Source: SAR202 cluster bacterium (lineage in GTDB: Bacteria; Chloroflexota; Dehalococcoidia; Lucifugimonadales; UBA3495). Taken from it: 64,000 bases of DNA. The stretch spans positions 1 to 64,000 of the forward strand of contig VGZV01000004.1 in assembly GCA_016872385.1 (NCBI GenBank), in the 5' to 3' direction. Within the stretch, counting starts at the first letter, position 1; the number at the start of each line of letters is the position of its first letter. The notes under the pieces are model-generated. The model was not told the DNA's origin. It was given only the letters and a program-made list of their open reading frames with translations, and made no database searches. Shown here piece by piece: positions 1 through 9,923 of the stretch. A program made the position numbers and the translations under genes.

Positions 1-141
1 AAATTACGCCACCTGGTGGAGAACTCCTTCCTCCTTTTCAAACAGTGGCGGGGCATAGCGACCCGTTATGCCAAAGGGTCTGCCTCTTACCTAGCTTCCT
101 GTCAGATCCGAGCGGTAATAATCTGGAGTAAGTTATTTTGA
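1..141 (+). mobile_element. C-terminal end of IS5-type DDE transposase (5' part outside window)
   Basis: Frame 1 reads KLRHLVENSFLLFKQWRGIATRYAKGSASYLASCQIRAVIIWSKLF*, typical of the IS5-family transposase C-terminus; not in the ORF track because no start is in the window. Terminal repeat CTTTTTAGACACCCTC follows at 156-171. Confidence 0.8.
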
Positions 142-155
142 CGACACGCTCTAGC

Positions 156-171
156 CTTTTTAGACACCCTC
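156..171. repeat. Right terminal inverted repeat of the IS5-type element, followed by TAA (172-174)
   Basis: CTTTTTAGACACCCTC is the exact reverse complement of GAGGGTGTCTAAAAAG that starts the MITE-like elements at 4557 and 61048. Confidence 0.75.
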
Positions 172-1382
172 TAAACCCACGGCGTGCGTTTGGACCGTTC
201 CTTTTCCGAGGTGTAGGTGGGCAAACCCTGCCGCTCCAGGCTTTGGGCCACCAACTCTTTGAACAGCCGCCGCTCCGGGCCGCGGATGACCGCCTGCTCG
301 TGGGACTCGGAAATGGCCACGGGGTAGCCCTGCCCCCGCTGGCACTGGTCCAGAATCAGGCTGTGGCCCAGGGCCAGCAGCTTCTCGTCATGGGCCACCC
401 ACTGGGGCACCTCCACCCGGGCAATCTCCTCGCCGCAGTGCAGGTAGTAGAAATAGACTTGCTGCTCCCCGTAGTATTCCCGCGGCACGGAGGAGTTGGT
501 CTGGTACAGGGCGGACCGCCATCCCGGCTGGAGAGTGCGCTGAAACAGCTCCCGGTCCAGAAAGTCCGTAGTGTTGCGGCACGGCTCCAGCAGGGCGCGC
601 CGGTGTCCGCAGGCGGTCTTGCAGCGGCCCAGGTCATGGGGGCACAGGCAGGTGCGGATGGCGTTGATGACCTCGGCGCTGCGGGGCAGGGAGACGTAAG
701 CCGCCAGGGTTACAGTCCGGGTGCGGGATAATTCCTGCAGGCGTTCCAGGGCCGACAGCAGGCCGTTGATGATGTGGGTCATCACAAAGTACCGGTAGCC
801 TTGCTCTGATCCTGAAAGTCCCCACAGCACCAGGGAGCCGTCCACCAGGGCCAGGATAGGGAGGTCCGCGGGGCACTCTTCCACCACCTCCGCCAGCCGC
901 TCCAGCTCCCGCACCGTGCGGATCAGCCCCAGCACCGGGCCGGTGACGGCCTCCTCGCTGGCGGGGTTGGCAGGGTCGCTCAGGTACAGGTCCTGCTCCT
1001 CAAAAGCCAGGCGGGGCGCACTGAACAGGCGGGCGTCGGGCTTGTCGCCGTAGGTCAGAACGCAGCCGCCCAGGTTCAGCAGGTAGCAGGCGGCGGGCAG
1101 GTGCCGGTCCACGTCAATATGCGACCCGTCCACTGCGGCCACGCACCAGCCGGCAGGCGGCGGCGTGGGGGTGTAGCTGCCCAGCAGGGCCTCCACCACC
1201 TGGGGTGCCAGGAAGGGCCGCTCGTGGGCGCTGCGGGTCTTCGCCACCGCTTCGGCGGGACTGACCCGGCTTGCGGCGTCCAGCAGGGCAGCCAGGCGGG
1301 CCTGGCGGTCGGTCTTGCGCTGGCCAAGGCGCTGGGCTGCCTGGTCAAGCTGGAGCAAAGTTTGACCCAGGTCTAGCGACAT
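171..1382 (-). CDS. NurA domain-containing protein
   Basis: 403 aa ORF; NurA-like signature 'CVAAVDGSHIDVDRHLPAACYLLNLG' and C-terminal 'GYPVAISESHEQAVIRGPERRLFKELV'. Confidence 0.8.
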   Translation of the reverse strand: MSLDLGQTLLQLDQAAQRLGQRKTDRQARLAALLDAASRVSPAEAVAKTRSAHERPFLAPQVVEALLGSYTPTPPPAGWCVAAVDGSHIDVDRHLPAACYLLNLGGCVLTYGDKPDARLFSAPRLAFEEQDLYLSDPANPASEEAVTGPVLGLIRTVRELERLAEVVEECPADLPILALVDGSLVLWGLSGSEQGYRYFVMTHIINGLLSALERLQELSRTRTVTLAAYVSLPRSAEVINAIRTCLCPHDLGRCKTACGHRRALLEPCRNTTDFLDRELFQRTLQPGWRSALYQTNSSVPREYYGEQQVYFYYLHCGEEIARVEVPQWVAHDEKLLALGHSLILDQCQRGQGYPVAISESHEQAVIRGPERRLFKELVAQSLERQGLPTYTSEKERSKRTPWV

Positions 1383-1386
1383 CGGC

Positions 1387-3252
1387 TTACCTTAGCACCC
1401 GCTCGTCGCCCACCCGGCGGGTAATGCGCTGCTGGTCCAGGTGCTCCAGCAGGGGCAGCACGTACTTGCGGCTGCTGTTGAGCATGGTGCGGGCCTCCGC
1501 CACGGTTATCTTGCCGTTGGCCTTGAGGTGGGCGATGATTTTATCGCTAATCTGACGGTAGGCTTCGGCGGTGAACACCACCGATTCGTTGACCTTCACT
1601 ACTTTGCCCTGGTCAATTAGCGCGCCCAGCAATTCCCCGTCCAGTGGCAAGTCCGTGGGCGGCGAATAAGGGTCCTGGGCCAGTGTACGCAGGTACTCGG
1701 CGGCCTGGCGCTCCAGGGCCGGGGTCAGCGACACCTGGTGACTGGGCAGCCGGACTTGCTGGCCGTCTTCCGCCAGCAGCCCCTCTTGGGAGACTCTGGC
1801 CGCCACCCGCAGAAATACCGGCTGGGACAACCCCAAACGGCTGCGCAGTTCCTGGGCGGGCATCCCGCGGCGCAGGGGGTATTGCTGGTGGTAGGCTTGC
1901 AAGGCGGCAGAAGCCTGGCCCTTGAGCTTGTTCCACCCCTGGCTGGAATAGACCACGGCGTCGGCCTCGGTCTCCAGGTTGCCCAGCGCCACCATGCCGC
2001 CTTGCTCCGCCAATTGGGAGACCCGTTGCCGCACTTCTTCCGCAGGCAGGTTGGACTTCTGGGATAACATTTTCAGGTCGCAGGCCCCTGCCTGGTCGGC
2101 CAGGCTGACCAGAACGTCTTCGCCCGTGCCCTGGTCTAGAGTGGCAAGTTGCTCCACCACATCTTCACTGAAGCGGCGATGGCGGCGCCGCGGGTTGGGG
2201 TCAACCACCTGTCCGCCGCCCAGGGTATCTTCGGCGGAGCGCAGGATAAAGAAGTCACCCTTTACTGCAGGCACGGGGTTTTCCAGCAGTAGCTGCACCC
2301 AACCCTCCTCGCCGGCGTTTAGCTGGTCTTGCTCCAGCAGCCGCACGCGGGCCGGGGTCTCGCTGGTGAAAATGTGCAAGGTGACGCCTTCGTTGTGGCG
2401 CAGGGGATGGGGCGCGCCCCGCACCATGCGCAGCCGGGCGTCCAGCCGCTGGGTGGGCCGCAGCCAGCCGGGGGTGGTCAGTACTTCGCCCCGCTGGATG
2501 TCGCTGCGGGCGGCCCCAGTAAGGTTGACCGCCATTCGTACACCGGGGCCTGATTGGTCAACCTTGCTTTTGTGGCTTTGCAGACCGCGGATGCGGCAGG
2601 CCAGGCCCGAGGGCGCCAGTTCCACTTCCTGCCCCACCGCCAGCCCGCCGTCAATTAGAGTGCCGGTGACCACGGTGCCGAAGCCGGAGATGGAGAAGCA
2701 TCGGTCTATGGGCAGGCGCGGCCGCCCCAGGTCGCGGCGGGCTTCCGTCTCCCCCAGGATGCGGTCAATTTCCGCCTTGAGGTTGTCCAGCCCTGCGCCG
2801 GTCTTGGCCGATACCGCCAGCATGGGGCAGCCCTGGAAAGAGGTGCCCGCCAGGGTATCCTCCACTTCTGCCTTGACCAGCTCCACCAGTTCGGCGTCCA
2901 CCAGGTCTGCCTTGGTGATGACCACGATGCACCGCCGGATTTGCAGCAGGTCCAGGATCGCCAGGTGCTCCCTGGTCTGGGGCATTACGCTTTCGTCCGC
3001 AGCCACAATCAGCAGGGCCAGGTCAATGGCGCCGACGCCCGCCAGCATGTTCTTTATGAACCGCTCGTGGCCGGGAACGTCCACAATACTGACTTCCCGG
3101 CCGCTGGGCAATGTCATCCAGGCAAAGCCCAGGTCAATGGTCATCTCCCGCTCTTTCTCTTCCGGGAGACGGTCTGGGTCAATGCTGGTCAGGGCGGTGA
3201 CCAGGGTGGACTTGCCGTGGTCCACGTGGCCGGAAGTGCCAATGACGTACAT
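1387..3252 (-). CDS. selB: Selenocysteine-specific translation elongation factor SelB
   Basis: 621 aa; GTPase motifs GHVDHGKSTL, DVPGHERF, TKAD; EF-Tu domain 2/3 and C-terminal winged helices. Confidence 0.92.
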   Translation of the reverse strand: MYVIGTSGHVDHGKSTLVTALTSIDPDRLPEEKEREMTIDLGFAWMTLPSGREVSIVDVPGHERFIKNMLAGVGAIDLALLIVAADESVMPQTREHLAILDLLQIRRCIVVITKADLVDAELVELVKAEVEDTLAGTSFQGCPMLAVSAKTGAGLDNLKAEIDRILGETEARRDLGRPRLPIDRCFSISGFGTVVTGTLIDGGLAVGQEVELAPSGLACRIRGLQSHKSKVDQSGPGVRMAVNLTGAARSDIQRGEVLTTPGWLRPTQRLDARLRMVRGAPHPLRHNEGVTLHIFTSETPARVRLLEQDQLNAGEEGWVQLLLENPVPAVKGDFFILRSAEDTLGGGQVVDPNPRRRHRRFSEDVVEQLATLDQGTGEDVLVSLADQAGACDLKMLSQKSNLPAEEVRQRVSQLAEQGGMVALGNLETEADAVVYSSQGWNKLKGQASAALQAYHQQYPLRRGMPAQELRSRLGLSQPVFLRVAARVSQEGLLAEDGQQVRLPSHQVSLTPALERQAAEYLRTLAQDPYSPPTDLPLDGELLGALIDQGKVVKVNESVVFTAEAYRQISDKIIAHLKANGKITVAEARTMLNSSRKYVLPLLEHLDQQRITRRVGDERVLR

Positions 3253-3318
3253 AGGGGAACCCTCGATGAGGGATATGCCCTAAGCATAGCACTCTGCCGA
3301 GGAGATGGGTAGGTCGCC

Positions 3319-4413
3319 TTACCGGAACTGGATGTTGTCAATCCACATGCCGTCCTGGCCGTTGAGCAGGACCGGCCCGCTGTAGAATTGCCACTCAAAG
3401 GCCACCGGCCGCACTTCGGGCACTGGCAGCTCAATTCTGGTCCAGGTGGTGGCATTGGGCAGCTTTGTTTCCACCGGCCTGGGGGAAGCCATGATGCGGA
3501 AGGTGCCGCAGCAGGCTTCCGATGACGCCTTCACGTCAAAGGAGATGTACTTCACTGTGGAGGGCAGGTAGTATTTGGGCAGCCACAGGGTGGAGAAGCC
3601 TCCGCCGTTGATGGCGCCGGAACGCAGGCAGGGCGCATCCTTGCACTGGCTGGAAAAGTCCACCAGCCAGGAGTTGCCAGATACCTGGAACTCTTCAAAC
3701 CCCAGGCCCTTGGATTCCAGGGAAGCCAGGGGTACAGATGCCCTGGGCGTTGCTGTGGAGGCCAAGGTGGCGGCAACGGTGGGCAATGGCGTCGGTTCGG
3801 GCGTGAGTATCTCTGGCTCGGCGAGGGCAGGTGCAGCAAGGGTTCCGGCAGGGTCAGGGCCTGCCGTGGGCGCAGGGGCAGGGGTTGCAGCGGAGGTGGA
3901 ACTGGGCAGCGGAGCCTGTGCCGTGGGGCGGTATGCACTTGGCACGGGTGTTGCCGGTCCGGGCTGGTTGCCGAGTAAGGCGGGCAGCAGGCCCACGCCC
4001 ACCAGCACCGCCACGCCCGCTGTGCCTGCCAGGGCCAGGGCTTTGCCGCGACGGGGCGGCGCAGGCTTGGGAGTTACTGGCGCTTCTGGAGGCTCTCCAT
4101 GGACTGGGGATGGCGATGATTCCGGGGCTGGGGCCTTCGCTTCATCCGCAGATACGGATGATTTGTCGTGCCCACGGTTCAAGTAGGCTTCGTCGTATTT
4201 GGCCCGGCGCTGGAGGTTGGACAGCACCTCATAGGCCTCGTTTAAATCCTGCATCCGGTGCTGGTCAACCTCGCCATCGCCAGCCACATCGGGGTGGTAA
4301 ATCTGGGACAGCCGGTGCCACACCCTGCGGATGGTCCGCTGGCTGGCATTGGGCTGGACGCCTAGAATCTCGTAGTAGTCTTTCCAGGTAACCTCGTATT
4401 GTTCACGCGACAT
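3319..4413 (-). CDS. J-domain membrane protein with extracytoplasmic beta-sandwich-like C-terminus
   Basis: Probable start at 4413 (MSREQYEV); J domain 'DYYEILGVQPNASQRTIRRVWHRLSQIYHPDVAG', TM 'ALALAGTAGVAVLVGVGLLPALLG', Pro/Ala/Thr linker, C-terminal domain. Confidence 0.8.
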   Translation of the reverse strand: MSREQYEVTWKDYYEILGVQPNASQRTIRRVWHRLSQIYHPDVAGDGEVDQHRMQDLNEAYEVLSNLQRRAKYDEAYLNRGHDKSSVSADEAKAPAPESSPSPVHGEPPEAPVTPKPAPPRRGKALALAGTAGVAVLVGVGLLPALLGNQPGPATPVPSAYRPTAQAPLPSSTSAATPAPAPTAGPDPAGTLAAPALAEPEILTPEPTPLPTVAATLASTATPRASVPLASLESKGLGFEEFQVSGNSWLVDFSSQCKDAPCLRSGAINGGGFSTLWLPKYYLPSTVKYISFDVKASSEACCGTFRIMASPRPVETKLPNATTWTRIELPVPEVRPVAFEWQFYSGPVLLNGQDGMWIDNIQFR

Positions 4414-4556
4414 TGCCTTCGCTCCGCCGGCAAGCGCTGATTGCGCATTTGCTCTCCAGTCATGGTAATCGCATTCAGGGCCAACTGAAATGGCGCATAC
4501 CAGAATCACCGCTATGGCGGACAGCAAACACCCCTGAGGGGGTGTGAAACATCTGA

Positions 4557-4699
4557 GAGGGTGTCTAAAAAGTGCTGTGCACTACCAGCGCTCACCCTTC
4601 GACAAGCTCACCACGCGCGGTCCTTCAGCCGAAGGACGCTCACCCTGAGCCTGTCGAAGGGTGAGCATAGAAGTATATACAACCTTTTAATACAGGCTC
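4557..4699. mobile_element. MITE-like element, family A (143 bp)
   Basis: Left end GAGGGTGTCTAAAAAG, right end CTTTTAATACAGGCTC, flanked by TGA (4554-4556 / 4700-4702); internal palindromes around CCTTCGACAAGCTCA. Confidence 0.7.
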
Positions 4700-4839
4700 T
4701 GAGCGCGATGGCACGCCATGCCAAGACGCCCTGGGTGCGTGGGCGGCGGAGTATTTGACGCCGGGTTATGCCTTGCTGCCCTGGACTCTGGCCCGGATTG
4801 AGAGTGACGGGATACTTGTGAGGGCGTTGGAACGACAGG

Positions 4840-5379
4840 TTAGAAAAGCCCCTTTATCCATTGCCACGGATGGAGTTGAGCATAGTGCAGGCCCCATTCC
4901 TGGAGGAACTTGGGGATGGAGAGTAGCAGGAGCGCCAGCAGAAGACTCGGAAGTGTCTTTGGCGCGAGCCGTGGGAAGAACCGCTCGGCAATGGTGTAGA
5001 AGAAAAAGAAGATGGCAAAAAGGTTGGGAAAGAATAAGAACAGCGCGCGGATGCCGGTGACTTCAAAGAGTATAAAGCCGGTGAGCCGGTAGGCAAACAG
5101 AATGATGCTGGTATTTCTGGCCAGGGTGTTCTTCCACGATAGGGAAACTATCAACCACAGAGCGGAGCAATAGGTATCCAGCAGCTTGTCAAATAACTGA
5201 TAGCGCTCGCCAAACCCTGCCGCTTCCCCCAGCAGGATGGCAAAGAAGTCTGCCAGAACTACATCCAGCGCGTCCGCCAGCACTGCCAGCACCATGCCGG
5301 CAATGCGCCACTTGAAAATCAGAAGCGGCGCCAGCAGACGCACCGCCACGGCTACCGCCATTGCTAGGGTGATTTCCAA
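4840..5379 (-). CDS. Hypothetical polytopic membrane protein
   Basis: 179 aa, multiple hydrophobic helices. Confidence 0.6.
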   Translation of the reverse strand: MEITLAMAVAVAVRLLAPLLIFKWRIAGMVLAVLADALDVVLADFFAILLGEAAGFGERYQLFDKLLDTYCSALWLIVSLSWKNTLARNTSIILFAYRLTGFILFEVTGIRALFLFFPNLFAIFFFFYTIAERFFPRLAPKTLPSLLLALLLLSIPKFLQEWGLHYAQLHPWQWIKGLF

Positions 5380-5390
5380 GGCGTTCGATG

Positions 5391-5627
5391 CTAGGCCGGT
5401 GTGAATTCCCGGACGTGCAAGATCTCGCTACTATTCATTACCCGGATGTCCGAAAAGGTCAGAGTCAACAAGGCTACAGTGCGGCCTTCAGCCGTTACAA
5501 ATTCAACCTCGAAAGTTGGTTCCCCCCTGCCTCTGTAGCAATGCACTACTGCTCCCACGTCGCCCTTCTTAAGGCCGCGTTCTGTTATGTCGTGAACTAG
5601 GACAACAGTATCTAATTCTTGGATCAT
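5391..5627 (-). CDS. DUF4926-like small protein
   Basis: 78 aa 'LDTVVLVHDITERGLKKGDVGAVVHCYRG..FEVEFVTAEGRTVALLTL' pattern. Confidence 0.7.
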   Translation of the reverse strand: MIQELDTVVLVHDITERGLKKGDVGAVVHCYRGRGEPTFEVEFVTAEGRTVALLTLTFSDIRVMNSSEILHVREFTPA

Positions 5628-5729
5628 ACAATGCTCCCGGAATTTGTGTTACACGGGATACGCAGTGACAAAACGCGGACGAGACCGACCAGTGTCAATA
5701 ATCCACGGGGAGTTCCAACACTACCTCCC

Positions 5730-6974
5730 TCAGGCCAAGAATCTGGTGAATACCTGGTTGGATACCAGGTAGGCAGGCTTGGTCAGCCGCAGCACCGTGC
5801 CCTGCTGCCCCAGAAGTCTCTGGTCAATCAGTCCCGCAATCTCGGATTTGTACCGGCTGGCGAGATTCAGGCCCGTGCGCTCTTGGGCTGCCGCCAGGTC
5901 CAGCCCTTCCAGCAAGAGCCGCAGGCCCAGGAACATGGTCTCGGAGGCTGATACTTCCGGACTGATTTCTTCCTGGCCGCCGATTTGCGGAATAGCCTCC
6001 AGGGCCAGGTGGTCCAGCTCCGGCAGCGGCGGGGGGTTGCTGGCCGCCCACTTCTTCACCTGAGCGATGTAGCCCAGGGGCGAATCCATGTCCCAAAAGC
6101 GGAAGCTGCCCAGGCGGGAGTGGGCGCCGGGGCCAACTCCCAGGTAGGGGAGATTCCGCCAGTAAGTCAAGTTGTGCTGGGACTGGCGTCCCGGCAGGGA
6201 CCAATTGGAAATCTCGTAATGCTGGTAGCCGTGCCGCTCCAGCACATCCTCGGCATAATGGTACATATCCGCTGCCAGGTCTGGGTCCGGTTCCGGCAGC
6301 TTTCCCTGGGCCACCCAGGCGTGCAAGGGTGTGCCTTCCTCCAGGGTGAGGCAGTAGAGGGACAGGTGGGCCGGGCGCAACTCCATCATCTGGTGCAGCG
6401 TGTCCCGCCACTGGGCCATGGCCTGGTGGGGCAGCCCGTACATCAGGTCCAGGTTGATGTTTTTTAATCCGGCCTGCTGGGCGTCCTGGAGAGCCTGCAC
6501 CGCCTGGGCTGCGCTATGTCGGCGGCCCAGCAGATTGAGCAAGCCGTCATCCAGGCTTTGCACGCCGATGCTCAACCGGTTGACCCCCTGCTCCAGCAGT
6601 CTCCGGCACGCCTCCTGGGATAGGTCGCCGGGGTTGGCCTCCACTGTCACCTCGGCGTTGTCTTTGATAGCAAAGGCTGCCTGGGCGGCGGACAGAATCC
6701 GGCCCAGGGCGCCATCGGGCAGATAAGAAGGGGTGCCGCCGCCAAAAAACACGGTGTTGACCTGCGGCTTGGACAGGACTTTACCCCAGGCGGCTATCTC
6801 GCTATTCAGGGCTGCCGCGTAAGGCTCCATGAGGCGGTCAATGCCCTGGTAAGTGTTGAAGTCGCAATATGGGCAGCGGGTCTGGCAGAAGGGCACGTGA
6901 ATGTACAGCCCCATGCCCTGGGATGGGACTATTGGACAGGACGCGGAAGTTGCAGTTGTTTTATGGGAGTTCAT
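5730..6974 (-). CDS. hemW: Radical SAM heme chaperone HemW (HemN-like)
   Basis: 'GLYIHVPFCQTRCPYCDFNTYQG', 'FFGGGTPSYL', 'RLSIGVQSLDDGLL'. Confidence 0.9.
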   Translation of the reverse strand: MNSHKTTATSASCPIVPSQGMGLYIHVPFCQTRCPYCDFNTYQGIDRLMEPYAAALNSEIAAWGKVLSKPQVNTVFFGGGTPSYLPDGALGRILSAAQAAFAIKDNAEVTVEANPGDLSQEACRRLLEQGVNRLSIGVQSLDDGLLNLLGRRHSAAQAVQALQDAQQAGLKNINLDLMYGLPHQAMAQWRDTLHQMMELRPAHLSLYCLTLEEGTPLHAWVAQGKLPEPDPDLAADMYHYAEDVLERHGYQHYEISNWSLPGRQSQHNLTYWRNLPYLGVGPGAHSRLGSFRFWDMDSPLGYIAQVKKWAASNPPPLPELDHLALEAIPQIGGQEEISPEVSASETMFLGLRLLLEGLDLAAAQERTGLNLASRYKSEIAGLIDQRLLGQQGTVLRLTKPAYLVSNQVFTRFLA

Positions 6975-6978
6975 ACCA

Positions 6979-7347
6979 TTAATCCAGGCGGCGGCTGTGG
7001 CCCTCCACCACTTTACGTGTGGGCTGCTCTGGCGGATGCTCCGAAGTTTGACCGTGGCTTCCCCGGCGCTCCCGTACCACCGCCTTGGGGGCTAACCATA
7101 GCAGCAGCCAGCAGGCCAGCAGCAGAACAAGCAGGTCGTCGGCCCAAGCCAACATGCCCCGGCCCCGCAGCAGGTCCAGGGGAGATAGGACATAAATCAG
7201 CGCCAGAGCGGGCAATATCCGCAACAAGAAGGGCACCCGCGGGTCCCGCACCAGCCGCCACACCAGGGCCAGCCGCTTCAACGCCGCGGGCAAGAGGAGC
7301 AATAAAAGAAATCCCAGTAGTAGCGGGATTGCCCATCTAAGCATCAA
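6979..7347 (-). CDS. DUF1232/YkvA-like membrane protein
   Basis: 'LRILPALALIYVLSPLDLLRGRGMLAWADDLLVLLLAC'. Confidence 0.7.
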   Translation of the reverse strand: MMLRWAIPLLLGFLLLLLLPAALKRLALVWRLVRDPRVPFLLRILPALALIYVLSPLDLLRGRGMLAWADDLLVLLLACWLLLWLAPKAVVRERRGSHGQTSEHPPEQPTRKVVEGHSRRLD

Positions 7348-7455
7348 GGAGCCTGCCCAAAGATTTGCCGTCTATCTGGTGTGTAGATTGGAATCATGCC
7401 ACGTCCGGCTGGCGAGCGCTTCCCCAGAGCGTATTGCACCACCATCTTGTGGATC

Positions 7456-7896
7456 CTAGCCCGGCGGTGGGCCAATTATTTCCAGATTGTGGCGTTGCGC
7501 GGCATCCATAACCGCATCCATGTCTGTAACGCCGTGAATCTCCTTGAAGAACTGCTCGAACCCCGGTGGGGAGATGATGACCAGCAGCTTGGCGGGAGCG
7601 TCACCCACTTTGGAGAAAGTGTGCATCACGCCCCTGGGGATAAGCACGAAGGAACCAGGAGTTCCAGTCACCACGTTCTCCCCGACCCGGACTTTGACTT
7701 CGCCTTCAAGGACGTAAAAGGCTTCTTCTTCGGTTCGGTGGATGTGGGGCGGCGCGCCATCGCCGATGGTGGTAATCTCGGTTAGTGTGTAGGCGCCGCC
7801 GGTGTCGGCATTGGAGGCCTTAAAAGTATATGCGTCGCCCAGCACCGAGTATTGCTCCCCTTCACCGGGATTCAATGCCTTGCCTTCAAATGACAT
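7456..7896 (-). CDS. Cupin domain protein
   Basis: 'GDGAPPHIHRTEEEAFYVLEGEVKVRVG...FVLIPRGVMHTF' cupin motifs; start could be at the internal Met. Confidence 0.8.
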   Translation of the reverse strand: MSFEGKALNPGEGEQYSVLGDAYTFKASNADTGGAYTLTEITTIGDGAPPHIHRTEEEAFYVLEGEVKVRVGENVVTGTPGSFVLIPRGVMHTFSKVGDAPAKLLVIISPPGFEQFFKEIHGVTDMDAVMDAAQRHNLEIIGPPPG

Positions 7897-8156
7897 GCTT
7901 CCGCTCCTTGTGCGAGATGCCTTAATTAACGGCAGTTTATAGTCCAATGCAAATCACCGTCAACGTCAAAGGCAATGTAATCGGAAGGTCGTTAACGAGC
8001 TGCGCGCCTCAAGCCTTTGCTCAATGGGACTCTTACCGGAATCTTGCCACACATCAATTGTAACCCAAGGGGACTTGCCCTTTGGCTGTGCTATACTTTT
8101 GCCACAGTGCCACATTGCTGGGTCATGCCGGAACCAATCAGGGAGGAAGCAGGGAA

Positions 8157-9560
8157 ATGAGTCCAGTCAACCAGGCCAGGACCATTGGCGATTTGCGGCG
8201 CAGCGGTTATCAGGTGCTGCCTGTGCGGGAAGAACTTCGGAAGAACCTGGTGGCCAAGATCCGCGCCGAAGAAATTGTGTTTCCAGGCATTGTGGGCTTT
8301 GATGACACCGTGATTCCCCAGTTGGAGAACGCCATTCTGGCCGGACAGGACATCATCTTGCTGGGGGAGCGCGGACAGGCCAAGTCCCGGCTCATCCGCA
8401 GCTTGACCACCCTCTTGGACGAATATGCACCGCGCATCGCCGGCTGCGAAATTAACGACAACCCCTACAAGCCCATCTGCCGGGCCTGCCGGGACCTGGT
8501 GGATGCCCACGGGGACGACACCGAAATCGAGTGGATGACTCGGGAAGAACGGTACTCGGAGAAGCTGGCTACTCCGGATATTTCCATCGCCGACCTCATC
8601 GGCGAGATTGACCCCATCAAGGTGGCCGAGGGCCGCCACCTGTCCAACGAACTGGCTATCCATTACGGATTGGTGCCCCGCACCAACCGCGGCATCTTTT
8701 CCATCAATGAGCTGCCTGACCTGGCGGAGCGCATTCAGGTGGGCCTGTTCAACCTAATGGAGGAGCGGGACGTGCAAATCAAGGGCTATCGCCTGCGCCT
8801 GCCTCTGGATGTGTACGTGGTAGCCACGGCCAACCCGGAGGACTACACCAACCGGGGCCGCATCGTCACCCCGCTCAAGGACCGGTACGGGGCGCAAATT
8901 CGCACCCACTACCCCAGGGAAGTCCGCCAGGAAATTGACATAATGGAGCAGGAGCGGGGCAAGTTCGCCGACGAGGACAAGCTGGTGGCCCCCGCCTATA
9001 TGAAGGAAATTGTGGCGGAGATTACCAACCAGGCCCGCCGCAGCAACGAGATTAACCAGCGTTCCGGCGTCAGCGTGCGGGTGTCCATTGCCAATTACGA
9101 GACGCTGCTGGGCAACGCCGTGCGACGGGCCATCCGCCACGGCGACCAGATAGCCTGCCCCCGCATTACCGACCTGCCCTATATTGTGGCCTCCTTTGCC
9201 GGCAAGATTGAGCTGGAGACCTTTGAGGAGGGGCGTGAGGGCAAGCTGGTGGACGACCTGACCCGGCGGGCGGTGCTGCGGGTGTTTGGGCAGCACGTGG
9301 ATATGGGCCAATTGGAAGAGGTGGTGGCCTTTTTCGAGCAGGGCGGCCGGGCCGATTCAGGCAGCGAGCGACGGGCGGCGGACTACCCGGGGCTGGTGCG
9401 CCAGGTGGACGGGCTAGGCCCCGTGGTGCGGAAGCTCACCGGCGACGACCAGCGGCCCGAGGTTGTTGCATCTGCGGCAGAGTTTGTCCTTGAGGGGCTG
9501 CACCTGAACCGCCGCCTCAACTGCGAGCGCACGGCTGCGGGGTACCGGTACCAGAAGTAA
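8157..9560 (+). CDS. Magnesium-chelatase-like AAA ATPase
   Basis: Probable ATG at 8157; 'GQDIILLGERGQAKSRLIRSL', 'VVATANPEDYTNRGRIVTPLKDRYG'. Confidence 0.85.
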   Translation: MSPVNQARTIGDLRRSGYQVLPVREELRKNLVAKIRAEEIVFPGIVGFDDTVIPQLENAILAGQDIILLGERGQAKSRLIRSLTTLLDEYAPRIAGCEINDNPYKPICRACRDLVDAHGDDTEIEWMTREERYSEKLATPDISIADLIGEIDPIKVAEGRHLSNELAIHYGLVPRTNRGIFSINELPDLAERIQVGLFNLMEERDVQIKGYRLRLPLDVYVVATANPEDYTNRGRIVTPLKDRYGAQIRTHYPREVRQEIDIMEQERGKFADEDKLVAPAYMKEIVAEITNQARRSNEINQRSGVSVRVSIANYETLLGNAVRRAIRHGDQIACPRITDLPYIVASFAGKIELETFEEGREGKLVDDLTRRAVLRVFGQHVDMGQLEEVVAFFEQGGRADSGSERRAADYPGLVRQVDGLGPVVRKLTGDDQRPEVVASAAEFVLEGLHLNRRLNCERTAAGYRYQK

Positions 9561-9585
9561 AGGGAGATACAGTAGGCAAAATACC

Positions 9586-9921
9586 TTAACCCTTGGCGCT
9601 GGCCTTGAGGTAATCCAGTGCTTTGTCTATCACTCCTTCGGCGTCAATGGCCTTGCGGCGAGCCAGTTCGTGGATTTCCCGCAAGGTCTTATAAATTTCG
9701 GGAGCCGATCTATCCCCGATCAATTCACCTGCCCTCTGCATTCTGGCATTATAGAGCCAGAGTAAGTAAGCGCCGCCTGAAGCTAGCATAATATCTATGC
9801 GGATACTCTCTGGGAATCGCACAGTATAAATGCCGCCCCCAATTAATTTCCAGTCTACTTTTCCCTCTTTAGACCGGTTGAGAAGTTCGTTGGCGAGTTC
9901 CAGCATCTTCACATCGGTCAT
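9586..9921 (-). CDS. Hypothetical protein
   Basis: 111 aa ORF, 2 bp from the next ORF on the same strand. Confidence 0.6.
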   Translation of the reverse strand: MTDVKMLELANELLNRSKEGKVDWKLIGGGIYTVRFPESIRIDIMLASGGAYLLWLYNARMQRAGELIGDRSAPEIYKTLREIHELARRKAIDAEGVIDKALDYLKASAKG

Positions 9922-9923
9922 AA

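Noticed and set aside
1979-3283. 434-aa ORF antisense to selB
   Set aside because: Ser/Arg-rich shadow ORF opposite a confident SelB.
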